64,000 nucleotides of DNA, taken from the NCBI RefSeq assembly GCF_010729895.1, contig NZ_AP022612.1:1674001-1738000 (forward strand), in the 5' to 3' direction. Below are positions 16,669 through 26,154 of this stretch, one piece after another. Source of the stretch: Mycolicibacterium confluentis. Its GTDB lineage: Bacteria; Actinomycetota; Actinomycetes; Mycobacteriales; Mycobacteriaceae. The number at the start of each line of letters is the position of its first letter. Positions within the stretch are counted from its first letter, which is position 1. A program made the position numbers and the translations under genes. Under the pieces are notes generated by a model that was not told the origin of the DNA, made no database searches, and worked only from the letters and a program-made list of their open reading frames with translations.

Positions 16669-19600
16669 ATGAAACTCAATGAAATTTTCCTCAAGGACGT
16701 CAACCGCTCGATCGAGGGCGTGGTCAAGGCCGACGACGTCGATCACCTCGGCGTGGAGGTCGAGGAGTACGTCTTCACCAACGACGCCGCCAAGGGTGTG
16801 GGTCCGCTGCTTGAGGAATACACGAACTACACCAACGCCAACGGTGTATGGATCTCAGGCTTCTTCGGTTCAGGTAAGTCTCATCTTCTGAAGATGCTTG
16901 CGCATCTACTCGGAGATGTGGAGGGACAAGCTTTCCCGCGAAGAAAGGTCAGTGACAGCTTCCTTAACAAGACCGACGACGCGATGCTGACCGCTTCGCT
17001 TAAGAAGGCCGCAACGATTCCGGCGAAGAGCCTGCTATTCAACATCGACCAGAAGGCGACGCTGATCGCCAAGGACCAGACAGACGCGCTGCTCAAGGTC
17101 TTCGTCAAAGTTTTTGACGAGAGCCGCGGCTACTTCGGCAACGACGGTGCCATCGCTCGCTTTGAGGAAGACCTCGACAAGCGCGGCCAATACGAGGCGT
17201 TTAAAACAACCTTCCAGAAGCATGCCGGCATCGACTGGGCGCAGGGCCGCGAACAGACGTTCCTTGAAGCCCACCACATCGACACGGCCTTCGCCGAGAT
17301 CAACGGCGGGGCGAACCCCGGAATCATCGAGCAGTACCAAAAGTCGTATGCCGTGTCGATTGAAGACTTCGCCACTTCTGTAAAGGCATGGATTGACTTG
17401 CAGGAGCCCGGTTACCGTCTCAACTTCTTCATCGATGAGGTCGGTCAGTTCATCGCTGACGACGGTAAGCTTAAGCTCAACCTGCAGACCATTGCTGAGT
17501 CCCTCAACACAAAATGCAAGGGCCAGTCGTGGGTCTTTGTTACGTCCCAGGAAGACATGGATAAAGTCGTCGGCGACCGAACCAGAGAGCAGGGCCACGA
17601 CTTCTCCAAGATCCAGGCCCGATTTAGCACCAAGGTGAAGCTCACGAGTCAGGACGTCGAAGAAGTCATTAGCAAGCGCCTGTTGGAGAAGAACGACGCG
17701 GGTGCTGCCGAAGTCAAGGCGATCTACGCTAAGGACTCCGCGAACTTCAAGACAATCTTCGACTTTGTCGACGGCGCAAAGACTTACCGCAATTACGTCG
17801 ACGAGAATCGCTTTGTCAGCACCTATCCCTTCGTGACATATCAGATCCCGATGTTCCAGGCCGCCCTCGAAGGCCTGTCCGATCACAACATGCTTGAGGG
17901 AAGGAACAGCTCGGTCGGCGAGCGGTCGATGCTGGGAGTCGTCCAGGACGTTGCCAAACTTATTGGCGGCCAACAGGTGGGATACCTGGCTACCTTTGAC
18001 CAGATGTTCGCGGGGATCAGCGCAGCCCTGAAATCCGCCGCCCAAAGTGCCATCCTGCAGGCGGAGAAGCACCTTCCCGATCCCACCTCCGACGTGACGA
18101 TTCTCGCGAACCGCTTGCTCAAGGCACTGTTCCTGGTCAAATACGTCGACACCTTCAAAGCCACACCGCGCAATCTCACCGTGCTCGTCTACGACCGCTT
18201 CGGGCTGGACCTCAAATCGTTGGGCGACATGGTGCAGCAAGCGCTCAACCTGCTGGAGACGCAGTCTTACGTTCAGCGCAACGGCAACATCTACGAGTAC
18301 CTAACGAACGAGGAGCAGGAAATTGAGAAGGAGATCAAGGGCGTCGATATCGACTCGTCCGAGATCTCCAACAAGCTCTTCAAGTACCTCTCGTCCGACA
18401 TCCTCAAGTCCAACAAGATGAAGTACGCGAAGAACGGCCAGGACTTCACCTTCGGATACAAGCTCGATGACATCGTCCAAGGCAACCAGCGAGAGCTGAC
18501 CGTCCACTTCATCACCCCAGAGACGAGCTACACCGACGACGAAATCAAAATGCAAAGCGCGGGCAAAGATGAGCTCCGTGTCTTCCTCGGCCGCGACAAG
18601 CGGTTGCTCGCCGACCTGCGGCTCTTTGTGAAGACCGAGAAGTACACCAAGCAGCGCACAAACTCCGGAGCCACGCCGTCGATGCTGGCCATCCTCCAAT
18701 CTAAGCAGTTGGTCAACGCCGACCGAGAGAAGGAACTCATCGAGAGGCTGCGGCAGGCGGTCGGTGACGCGCAGATGATCATCAATGCCTCCGAAGTCAC
18801 TTCCAGCGCTCAGGAGGCCCTGGCGCGCGTGTCTGACGGGTTCCAGGATCTCGTCAGCCGCACATACACAAGCCTGGGCCTTCTCGGCGGTAAAGCCTTC
18901 TCAGAGCAGCAGGTGGCTGGGGCTGTTCAGAATGACCAGGGCTTGTTCGGTGTCGAGAACTTGTCGACATTGACCTCGCCCGGAGCCGAGATGGAGTCGT
19001 GGATCATCTCCCAGACCAACCTTGGCGAACAGGTAACAGTCAAGAAAATCGTCGGCCGCTTCGAGTCAAAGCCATACGGCTGGAACCTCGGCTCGATCGA
19101 AGTCGTGCTGGGCTGGCTGGTCGGCACCGGAAAGATAGCCCTCAGCATCGATGCCACCCCGGTGGTGCGTACCGAAGTGGCCGCCCTGATAAGAAACACC
19201 GCCAAGCAGCAACACACGGTCGCCGCTCCGCAAAAGGCCTACGACGCAACCAAAGTGGCAGCGTTCAAGAAGTTCTGCACGGAATTCTTCGACGAGGGCG
19301 CGGTGCCAAGCGACCCCGCGGAACTCGCTCGGTTCGGCAAGGACAAGCTCGCAGCCAAACGTGAGGAACTTAACGCACTCGTCAGCGCCAGCCGGTACCC
19401 GTTCGTCAGACAACTCGCTGCAGTCGTAGCGCTTCTAGATCAAGTCACCGGCAAGCCCGTCGACTGGTACCTTGCCGAATTCAACACGGCCGACGAACTC
19501 ATCGAGGCCAAGGTGGACACAATCGATCCCATCAAGGCCTTCCTCAAAGGGCAGCAGGCCAAGATCTTCGACGAAGCAGTCGGACTGCTTACTGCCAATG

Positions 19601-20139
19601 CGGGCAACCTCGACTTCCTTCCAGAAGGTAGCGCCGACAATGTCAAGACGCTACTCGCAGACCCGAATGCCTTCCGTGGCAACAAAATGAACCAACTCAA
19701 GGCAGCAACGGACGCCCTCAAAAGCCTGCTTGACGACCAAGTAACTGGTGCTCGCACGGCGGTAAAAAGTGCTGTCGAGACCAAGCTTGAAAGTCTGCTG
19801 CAGGAACACTTTTTTAAGGCCGCATCGGCAGACGCCCAAACCGCGGCAGTCGACACAGTGAATACGCTTCTGTCGACGCTCGACAGCCAGAATCTCATCG
19901 CCGTCGTTCACCAAGCGGGTAGCCAGTTCGAATCCACCACCTATCCGGGACTGATCGACCAACTCACCAAATCCGCCGACACCGGCGGCAAGCCCCAAAA
20001 GCCAACGGTCGCCGTCGCCAGCATCAAGGCGCCGGCAGGCCCCGCCATTATCGAAACCGAGTCTGACGTTGACGCCTACCTCGCCGCACTGAGGGTCGCT
20101 CTTGTGCAGGCAATCAAAGAGAACCGGATCGCGAACTGA
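16669..20139 (+). CDS. brxC: BrxC, large P-loop ATPase of BREX
   Basis: The 1156-aa protein opens with MKLNEIFLKDVNRSIEGVVK, the conserved BrxC/PglY start, and has Walker A GFFGSGKSHLLK near residue 65 and a Walker B-like FFIDEVGQF near 260. The long C-terminal half is largely helical. BrxC is an AAA-type ATPase, related to ORC/Cdc6-like ATPases, that works with PglX and PglZ to block phage replication. Length and domain order are normal. The ATG at 16669 lies 4 nt after the brxB stop; a frame extending upstream overlaps brxB and is unlikely. The stop TGA shares one base with the pglX ATG (TGATG). Confidence 0.95.
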   Translation: MKLNEIFLKDVNRSIEGVVKADDVDHLGVEVEEYVFTNDAAKGVGPLLEEYTNYTNANGVWISGFFGSGKSHLLKMLAHLLGDVEGQAFPRRKVSDSFLNKTDDAMLTASLKKAATIPAKSLLFNIDQKATLIAKDQTDALLKVFVKVFDESRGYFGNDGAIARFEEDLDKRGQYEAFKTTFQKHAGIDWAQGREQTFLEAHHIDTAFAEINGGANPGIIEQYQKSYAVSIEDFATSVKAWIDLQEPGYRLNFFIDEVGQFIADDGKLKLNLQTIAESLNTKCKGQSWVFVTSQEDMDKVVGDRTREQGHDFSKIQARFSTKVKLTSQDVEEVISKRLLEKNDAGAAEVKAIYAKDSANFKTIFDFVDGAKTYRNYVDENRFVSTYPFVTYQIPMFQAALEGLSDHNMLEGRNSSVGERSMLGVVQDVAKLIGGQQVGYLATFDQMFAGISAALKSAAQSAILQAEKHLPDPTSDVTILANRLLKALFLVKYVDTFKATPRNLTVLVYDRFGLDLKSLGDMVQQALNLLETQSYVQRNGNIYEYLTNEEQEIEKEIKGVDIDSSEISNKLFKYLSSDILKSNKMKYAKNGQDFTFGYKLDDIVQGNQRELTVHFITPETSYTDDEIKMQSAGKDELRVFLGRDKRLLADLRLFVKTEKYTKQRTNSGATPSMLAILQSKQLVNADREKELIERLRQAVGDAQMIINASEVTSSAQEALARVSDGFQDLVSRTYTSLGLLGGKAFSEQQVAGAVQNDQGLFGVENLSTLTSPGAEMESWIISQTNLGEQVTVKKIVGRFESKPYGWNLGSIEVVLGWLVGTGKIALSIDATPVVRTEVAALIRNTAKQQHTVAAPQKAYDATKVAAFKKFCTEFFDEGAVPSDPAELARFGKDKLAAKREELNALVSASRYPFVRQLAAVVALLDQVTGKPVDWYLAEFNTADELIEAKVDTIDPIKAFLKGQQAKIFDEAVGLLTANAGNLDFLPEGSADNVKTLLADPNAFRGNKMNQLKAATDALKSLLDDQVTGARTAVKSAVETKLESLLQEHFFKAASADAQTAAVDTVNTLLSTLDSQNLIAVVHQAGSQFESTTYPGLIDQLTKSADTGGKPQKPTVAVASIKAPAGPAIIETESDVDAYLAALRVALVQAIKENRIAN

Positions 20140-23100
20140 TGGAAACCGCACCACTCAAGGCCTTCGCGACGGCAGCCCGTACCGAGCTGATCCGCGAAGT
20201 CACCGCACGAATCACGTCCGTCCTCAGCCCAGGATCGCCCGATCGAGTCGAAAGTCCCACGACTGTAGCCAGTCTGGAGAAAGCAGTCGCCGCTGGCGGA
20301 GGCGGCGACGAAGGCAAGGCGCACGTGGCAGACAAAGTCGCCTACACCTGGTTCAACCGCATCATTGCCCTGAGATTCATGGACGCCAACGGATACACCG
20401 GCATCGGTGTGGTGTCTCCAGCAGCCGATCAAGTCGGCCAACCCGAGGTGCTCGCTGCCGCCAAACGTGAACAGATCGACAAAGAGGTCGTCTCCAACGA
20501 TCACAACATGGCCGCCATCGCAGGCTTACTCAATGGGACTCGGCAGCCACGCCCGGGGGTGGACGCCCAGTCGGAGGCCTACTCGCTGCTCCTCGCGGCC
20601 TATTGCCAGTTCTGGCACAAGGCGATGCCCTTCATGTTTGAGCGCCAGGGTGATTTCACCGAGTTGCTTATCCCAGCCAACTTGTTGGCCGGCGACTCGG
20701 TGCTCAATCATTCGGTTGAGGTTCTGACCGAGGACGCATGCAAGGACGTCGAGGTCATCGGCTGGCTCTACCAGTTCTACATTTCGGAGCGCAAAGACGA
20801 AGTCTTCGCCGGATTCAAGAAGAACAGGAAGGCTGGCGCGGACGAAATACCCGCCGCTACACAGCTTTTCACTCCGCACTGGATCGTCCGCTACCTCGTC
20901 GAGAACTCGCTCGGTCGGCTCTGGATGCTCAACCGGCCGACGTCTGGACTCGTCGATCATATGGACTATTACATCGCCCCGGTGGATGAGGAAACCGACT
21001 TCCTCAAGATCGCCAAACCTGAGGAATTGACAGTGATAGACCCAGCCTGCGGCTCGGGCCACATGCTGACCTACGCCTTCGACCTGCTCTACGCGATCTA
21101 TGAGGAGGAGGGTTACGCTCCGTCCGTAATCCCCGGTCTGATCCTCGCCAACAACCTCTACGGCACAGAGATCGACCCTCGTGCTGGGGCGCTCGCGGCA
21201 TTCGCGTTGACCATGAAGGCCGTAGCGAAGCGCAAGCTTTTCCTTAAGAACGCGCTCGAGCCGAATGTATGCGTGCTCGAACCGATTTCGTTCGGGCCAG
21301 ACGAGCTTGACTACCTAGTCACCAGCGATGGGGACCGGCTCGCGGAAGAAGCATTCTGGAATCAGTTTGCCGAGGCTGACACATTTGGATCGCTGATCAT
21401 GCCAGATCCGGCTCTGATTCCGCGTCTTGCGCGTCACCTAGAGACGCTTGACGATGGTGGCGACCTTTACAAGGCTGATGCGATCGAGCGGGCCGGCCGA
21501 GCCATCCGACAGGCTGGGTTCCTCGCGCCGCGTTACTCCGTGGTAGTGGCCAATCCGCCATACATGGGTGGTGGAAACATGAATCCGTCGCTTTCTGCGT
21601 TCGCCAAGGTGCACTATCCGGCGAGCAAAGCAGATCTATTTGCGATGTTCATCGAGCGTGCGCTTGCCATAGTCGTCCGGCGCGGACTAGTCGGGATGAT
21701 CACGATGCAAGCGTGGGCGTTCCTTTCATCCTATGAGAAGTTGCGGAGTGCTGTTCTTGGAGCGTCCAAGATCGAGACCTTCGCGCACCTTGGGGTGGGC
21801 GCATTCGACAGCATTGGAGGGGCGGTTGTCTCTACTGCTGCCTTCGTCCTCTCCGAGACGCGTGACGACGCCCACGCCGGGATCTACGTCCGACTGACCG
21901 ACGGTCGGAACGAAACGGAAAAGAGCGCACTGCTTCGCGACGCAGTCGCTTCACCAGACTGCTCCACGCGCTTCCGCGTCAGACCATCCACCCTCAAGTC
22001 GATCCCCAGTAGTCCGCTTGCCTATTGGGTTTCGGATGGCGCGGTGCAGACGATTGTCGATATGGGTCAGCTTGGAGACGTTGCGATGCCCCGAGCGGGA
22101 CTCCAGACCAATGACAACAATCGCTTCCTACGCCAATGGTGGGAGCCGCCGCTCTCGCGGATTGGGTTCGACATGCCTGACCGGCCGACTGCACTCGCGT
22201 CTGGCAAGCGCTGGTTCCCGTGCCAGAAGGGTGGACCCTTCCGGCGCTGGTTTGGCAATCACGATCTAGTCGTCAACTGGGAGTCGGACGGTTCCGAGAT
22301 CCTAGCTTTGGCGACAGACCTTTACGGGTCACCCACCAGGACAGCCAAGAACATGCAGTTCTACTTTCGTGCGGGCGGGACATGGTCGACCATCTCGGGG
22401 AGCTCATTTGCAATGCGATGGAGTCCGACCGGCTTCATCTCAGAGACCAAGGGTTCAACTTGCTTCGCAGATAGCGACGAGTTGATCCGGAATGTTATTG
22501 CCTACGCGAACAGCACCGCGGCCGACTACTTCCTCGGGCTGAGCTCACCAACTCTGGACTTCCACGAGGGCCCAGTTGCGAGGCTCCCATTTGAAATCGC
22601 TGATGATGAATGCGTAGTCGAGCGCGCTGAGAGGTGCATCGAGATCGCGCAGGCGGACTGGAACTCGCGCGAGGAATCGTGGCAGTTTACTGGGTCTGTG
22701 CTTGTCAGCGTGGGCGCTGATTCCCTTAGAGAAGCTTGCACGCGAACCATGCGTGAAGGTAGCGAACGAGCGAGGGAACTTCGTGAACTAGAGATAGCGA
22801 ACAACGAATACTTCGCAGGAAAATATGGCGTCAAGGACGCAGTAGCCACCGACGTCTCCAGCGCTGAGGTCTCGCTGTTCTGCAACCCGCAGTTCATGTA
22901 TCGCGCCCTCTCGTCATCAGACGATCGTGAGAAGGCTGCTCGAACACAGCTTGTTACCGACTTCGTATCCTACGCAGTTGGCTGCATGTTCGGGCGCTAT
23001 AGTCTCGACGAGCCGGGTTTGGTCCTCGCTGGCCAGACCGCAACCCTGCAGGGCTACCTTGACAAGGTCCCCCGTCCAACCTTCGCCCCCGACCAAGACA

Positions 23101-23657
23101 ACGTCATCCCGATCGTGGATGGCGATTGGTTCGAGGACGACATAGTCGGACGGTTCCGCCAGTTTCTCCGAGTTACGTTCGGCGACAAATATTTCGAGGA
23201 GAACCTGCGCTTCGTTACGGAGTCTCTCAGCGTAAGGAACCTTCGCGAGTACTTCATCACGAAGGCTGGAAAGTCAAAGTTCTATGACGATCATGTTCAG
23301 AGGTACAAGAAGCGTCCGATCTATTGGCTGTTCTCAAGCCCCAAGGGATCGTTCAACGCGCTGATCTACCTACACCGCTACACGCCGTCCACCGCCTCAA
23401 CAGTGCTGGCGTACCTGCGCGAGTACGTGACCAAGCTTGAATCGAGCCTTCAACAGGCGGAGCGCGCCGGTAACGCCAAGGAAGCAGACCGACTGCGCAA
23501 GATTCTCGTCGAACTGAACGAGTACGAGCACGACACGCTCTACCCGAAGGCATCCGAGAACGTTGTCCTCGACCTCGACGACGGTGTGAAGGTGAACTAC
23601 CCAAAGCTCGGCGGAGCTCTCAGGAAGATCACCGGGTTGGAGTCTTCGGGTGACTGA
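20139..23657 (+). CDS. pglX: PglX, BREX type 1 adenine-N6 DNA methyltransferase
   Basis: The 1172-aa protein has the class I N6-adenine methyltransferase signature: the S-adenosylmethionine loop DPACGSGHMLTYAF near residue 305 and the catalytic NPPY motif in VVANPPYMGG near 472. The C-terminal half carries the target-recognition region and a coiled segment near 1095-1130. PglX marks the host's non-palindromic BREX site on one strand and is also needed for defence. Length is typical of BREX type 1. It overlaps brxC by 1 nt and pglZ by 8 nt. The target motif cannot be read from sequence. No frameshift or homopolymer tract suggesting phase variation is visible. Confidence 0.95.
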   Translation: METAPLKAFATAARTELIREVTARITSVLSPGSPDRVESPTTVASLEKAVAAGGGGDEGKAHVADKVAYTWFNRIIALRFMDANGYTGIGVVSPAADQVGQPEVLAAAKREQIDKEVVSNDHNMAAIAGLLNGTRQPRPGVDAQSEAYSLLLAAYCQFWHKAMPFMFERQGDFTELLIPANLLAGDSVLNHSVEVLTEDACKDVEVIGWLYQFYISERKDEVFAGFKKNRKAGADEIPAATQLFTPHWIVRYLVENSLGRLWMLNRPTSGLVDHMDYYIAPVDEETDFLKIAKPEELTVIDPACGSGHMLTYAFDLLYAIYEEEGYAPSVIPGLILANNLYGTEIDPRAGALAAFALTMKAVAKRKLFLKNALEPNVCVLEPISFGPDELDYLVTSDGDRLAEEAFWNQFAEADTFGSLIMPDPALIPRLARHLETLDDGGDLYKADAIERAGRAIRQAGFLAPRYSVVVANPPYMGGGNMNPSLSAFAKVHYPASKADLFAMFIERALAIVVRRGLVGMITMQAWAFLSSYEKLRSAVLGASKIETFAHLGVGAFDSIGGAVVSTAAFVLSETRDDAHAGIYVRLTDGRNETEKSALLRDAVASPDCSTRFRVRPSTLKSIPSSPLAYWVSDGAVQTIVDMGQLGDVAMPRAGLQTNDNNRFLRQWWEPPLSRIGFDMPDRPTALASGKRWFPCQKGGPFRRWFGNHDLVVNWESDGSEILALATDLYGSPTRTAKNMQFYFRAGGTWSTISGSSFAMRWSPTGFISETKGSTCFADSDELIRNVIAYANSTAADYFLGLSSPTLDFHEGPVARLPFEIADDECVVERAERCIEIAQADWNSREESWQFTGSVLVSVGADSLREACTRTMREGSERARELRELEIANNEYFAGKYGVKDAVATDVSSAEVSLFCNPQFMYRALSSSDDREKAARTQLVTDFVSYAVGCMFGRYSLDEPGLVLAGQTATLQGYLDKVPRPTFAPDQDNVIPIVDGDWFEDDIVGRFRQFLRVTFGDKYFEENLRFVTESLSVRNLREYFITKAGKSKFYDDHVQRYKKRPIYWLFSSPKGSFNALIYLHRYTPSTASTVLAYLREYVTKLESSLQQAERAGNAKEADRLRKILVELNEYEHDTLYPKASENVVLDLDDGVKVNYPKLGGALRKITGLESSGD

Positions 23658-26142
23658 GCTGAACTCGGTCAAGGACGCCATCAACAACCGACTGGCCGCG
23701 CAGCGAGTCGTGTTCTGGCACGACCCTTCCGGCGAGTACGACGCAGACGTTGAAGCGCTCGAACTCGGCGCCGTGAACGTTATTCGAGTGCACAGCAACG
23801 AATTTGGCGTAAAGAGCATGATTCTCGCCGATCACGCCACCAAGCATCTCGTCTATCGCTCAGGTGAGACACCACGGGGCGCGGGCAACTGGCTATTGGA
23901 CCTTGAGTTGGCCTACGGAGTCTTCACCGCAGACAAGACATCCATGCTCCAACAGGAATTCGGGGTTAACGATCCCGCGCTAGCTGCGGTCATCGAGCAA
24001 CACCAGAATTTCTTCGGCGCCAACTCTCGGAAGCTCGCACTGGCAAAGCTACTTGCCTCAGGCGACGACGCTGCCAAGATGCGCGCCAAGATGTCCCAGG
24101 TTCTCGTGAAGTCCTCAGGACACACGCTGACCGACATCATTCGCGAACTCCTCGCCGAGAACGCCGTAAACAAACGGGCCAAACTCGACGACCTCGCGAC
24201 ATTCGGACTCGACCAGTTCCTTTGGGACGGTCTGGCCAAGATTTATAGGTACTCCGGCACCAACCCAACCATCGACGATTTCGTGCTGTGGATGTACAGC
24301 CGGGCGATCGAAGACTTCGCATCAGAAACACCCGCCGAGTTCCGAAACATTCGGAATGACTTCAACGGCCTGCGCTACGACATTCGCACCCAGGGCATGA
24401 TGGCGACGCTCGCCTCCCGGGCGGCCGACGCACTTGACTTGAAGTCAAAGATCGAGCACCGCGACTTCCGAGAACTAGTCCCAGTCACGACCTTCGAGGA
24501 AATCGATCGCAAGATCATCGTCGATCTCGCGGCCGCAGTCGTAGCTCAGTCGGTAACACCCCGAGAGGTAGCCGAAACGGTGCGGCAGCGCCAAGACAGC
24601 CTCTGGAAAGACAAGTACGCCAAGTTGTACGAGGCGACCCAAAGCGCCTCCGAGCTCCTCGCAGCCATTGCTGCCTTGCCCAACACGATCTCATCGATGG
24701 ACGCCGGCCTGCAGAAGTACCAGTCCGATTGGTTCCGAATTGACCAGCATTACCGCTGGTTCACATTTGCCTACCAAACCGCAGAATTCCAGAAGCCCCT
24801 CGAAGCCCTGAAGGCGGAGGTGGACAAGCAGTATGTCAACAAGTTCCTCCATAACTTCGGCGGATTGTGGCAGCAGGCGCTGGAGCCGACGGACCAGTGG
24901 AAGTCCATTTCCCTTGCGCCCCAGAGCAAGTTCTTCGACAATCACGTTGCTCCCATCGTCAAAGACGGCCGCACCAAAGCGGTCGTCATCATCTCGGACG
25001 GTATGCGTTATGAGGTCGCTCACGAACTGACTTCCCTGATCCGCAGTGAGGATCGATTCGATGGCTCGCTGTCGGCGGTGCTCGGAGTGCTCCCCAGCTA
25101 CACCCAGCTCGGCATGGCCGCATTGCTGCCTCAGTCGGCGCTAGAGCTGGACCCAGAGGGACTGCCGGTACTGGCGGACGGGAAGCCCACAAACGGAACT
25201 GCAAACCGCGACAAGATATTACAAGCGGTAAAAGGCCATGCCATCTCAGCTGCAGACGTGCTGGCAATGCCCGGTGATGAACTGCGTGACCTCTATAAGC
25301 AGCACCAAATCTTCTACGTCTACCACGATCGCATCGACGCGGCCGGCGATAAAGCCGCCACTGAACGCACGGTGTTCCAGGCGGCTGAGGACACCCTGCG
25401 CGAATTGGTGCTGCTCGTGAAGAAGTGGACGAACGCCAATGCCGCAAACATCGTGATCACCGCAGATCACGGGTTCCTCTACCAGGACACTCCGCTGGAA
25501 CAGGCGTACTACGTTTCGGAGCCGCCGCAAGGGGAGGCCATCACCAAGACCAATCGGCGGTATGTACTGGGCAGGTCTCTGAAACCCTCGCCTTCGTTCA
25601 TGACCTTCACTTCAGCTCAGGCTGGGCTGGTCGGCGACATTGACATCCAGATCCCCAAGTCGATTCACCGAATCCCTCAACCCGGCGCTGGTATTCGATA
25701 CGTCCACGGTGGCGCGTCGCTGCAGGAGATTGTCGTGCCAGTCATCGCCGTAAACAAGAAGCGCAAGAGCGATATTCGGCCAGTCGAGGTCGACCTCATG
25801 CCCGAGACCGACAAGATAACGACTGGCCAGCTCGCGGTCAAGCTGCTTCAGCGCGACGCGGTGACTGACAAAATCCAGCCACGCCAGGTCCGGCTCGGCA
25901 TCTACGTAGGAGAGACGCCGATCTCGGACCAGCCGGTACTGACCTTTGACAGTTCCTCCGGTGACCAACGCGAGCGGTACCAGTCGGTAACGCTGTACCT
26001 CACGCAGGACGCTGACGGTGTCAACAACCGCGCCGTGGAACTGCGGCTTGAAGACCGCATCCCCAACACAAACCAATGGAAGACGTTTTCGAAAGCCAAC
26101 TACACCATCAAGCGTTCGTTCATGACGGACTTCGACTTCTAG
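23650..26142 (+). CDS. pglZ: PglZ, alkaline-phosphatase-fold BREX protein
   Basis: The 830-aa product contains the PglZ domain: ISDGMRYEVAHEL near residue 447 carries the nucleophile/metal region, and ITADHGFLYQ near 605 carries the second metal site, both typical of the alkaline-phosphatase superfamily. PglZ is the signature protein of all BREX types; several members have metal-dependent nuclease activity. GTG at 23650 was taken as start because it overlaps the pglX stop by 8 nt and gives the family N-terminus with VVFWHDPSGEYD. It ends 12 nt before the brxL ATG. Confidence 0.95.
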   Translation: MTELNSVKDAINNRLAAQRVVFWHDPSGEYDADVEALELGAVNVIRVHSNEFGVKSMILADHATKHLVYRSGETPRGAGNWLLDLELAYGVFTADKTSMLQQEFGVNDPALAAVIEQHQNFFGANSRKLALAKLLASGDDAAKMRAKMSQVLVKSSGHTLTDIIRELLAENAVNKRAKLDDLATFGLDQFLWDGLAKIYRYSGTNPTIDDFVLWMYSRAIEDFASETPAEFRNIRNDFNGLRYDIRTQGMMATLASRAADALDLKSKIEHRDFRELVPVTTFEEIDRKIIVDLAAAVVAQSVTPREVAETVRQRQDSLWKDKYAKLYEATQSASELLAAIAALPNTISSMDAGLQKYQSDWFRIDQHYRWFTFAYQTAEFQKPLEALKAEVDKQYVNKFLHNFGGLWQQALEPTDQWKSISLAPQSKFFDNHVAPIVKDGRTKAVVIISDGMRYEVAHELTSLIRSEDRFDGSLSAVLGVLPSYTQLGMAALLPQSALELDPEGLPVLADGKPTNGTANRDKILQAVKGHAISAADVLAMPGDELRDLYKQHQIFYVYHDRIDAAGDKAATERTVFQAAEDTLRELVLLVKKWTNANAANIVITADHGFLYQDTPLEQAYYVSEPPQGEAITKTNRRYVLGRSLKPSPSFMTFTSAQAGLVGDIDIQIPKSIHRIPQPGAGIRYVHGGASLQEIVVPVIAVNKKRKSDIRPVEVDLMPETDKITTGQLAVKLLQRDAVTDKIQPRQVRLGIYVGETPISDQPVLTFDSSSGDQRERYQSVTLYLTQDADGVNNRAVELRLEDRIPNTNQWKTFSKANYTIKRSFMTDFDF

Positions 26143-26154
26143 CGGGTGACGACT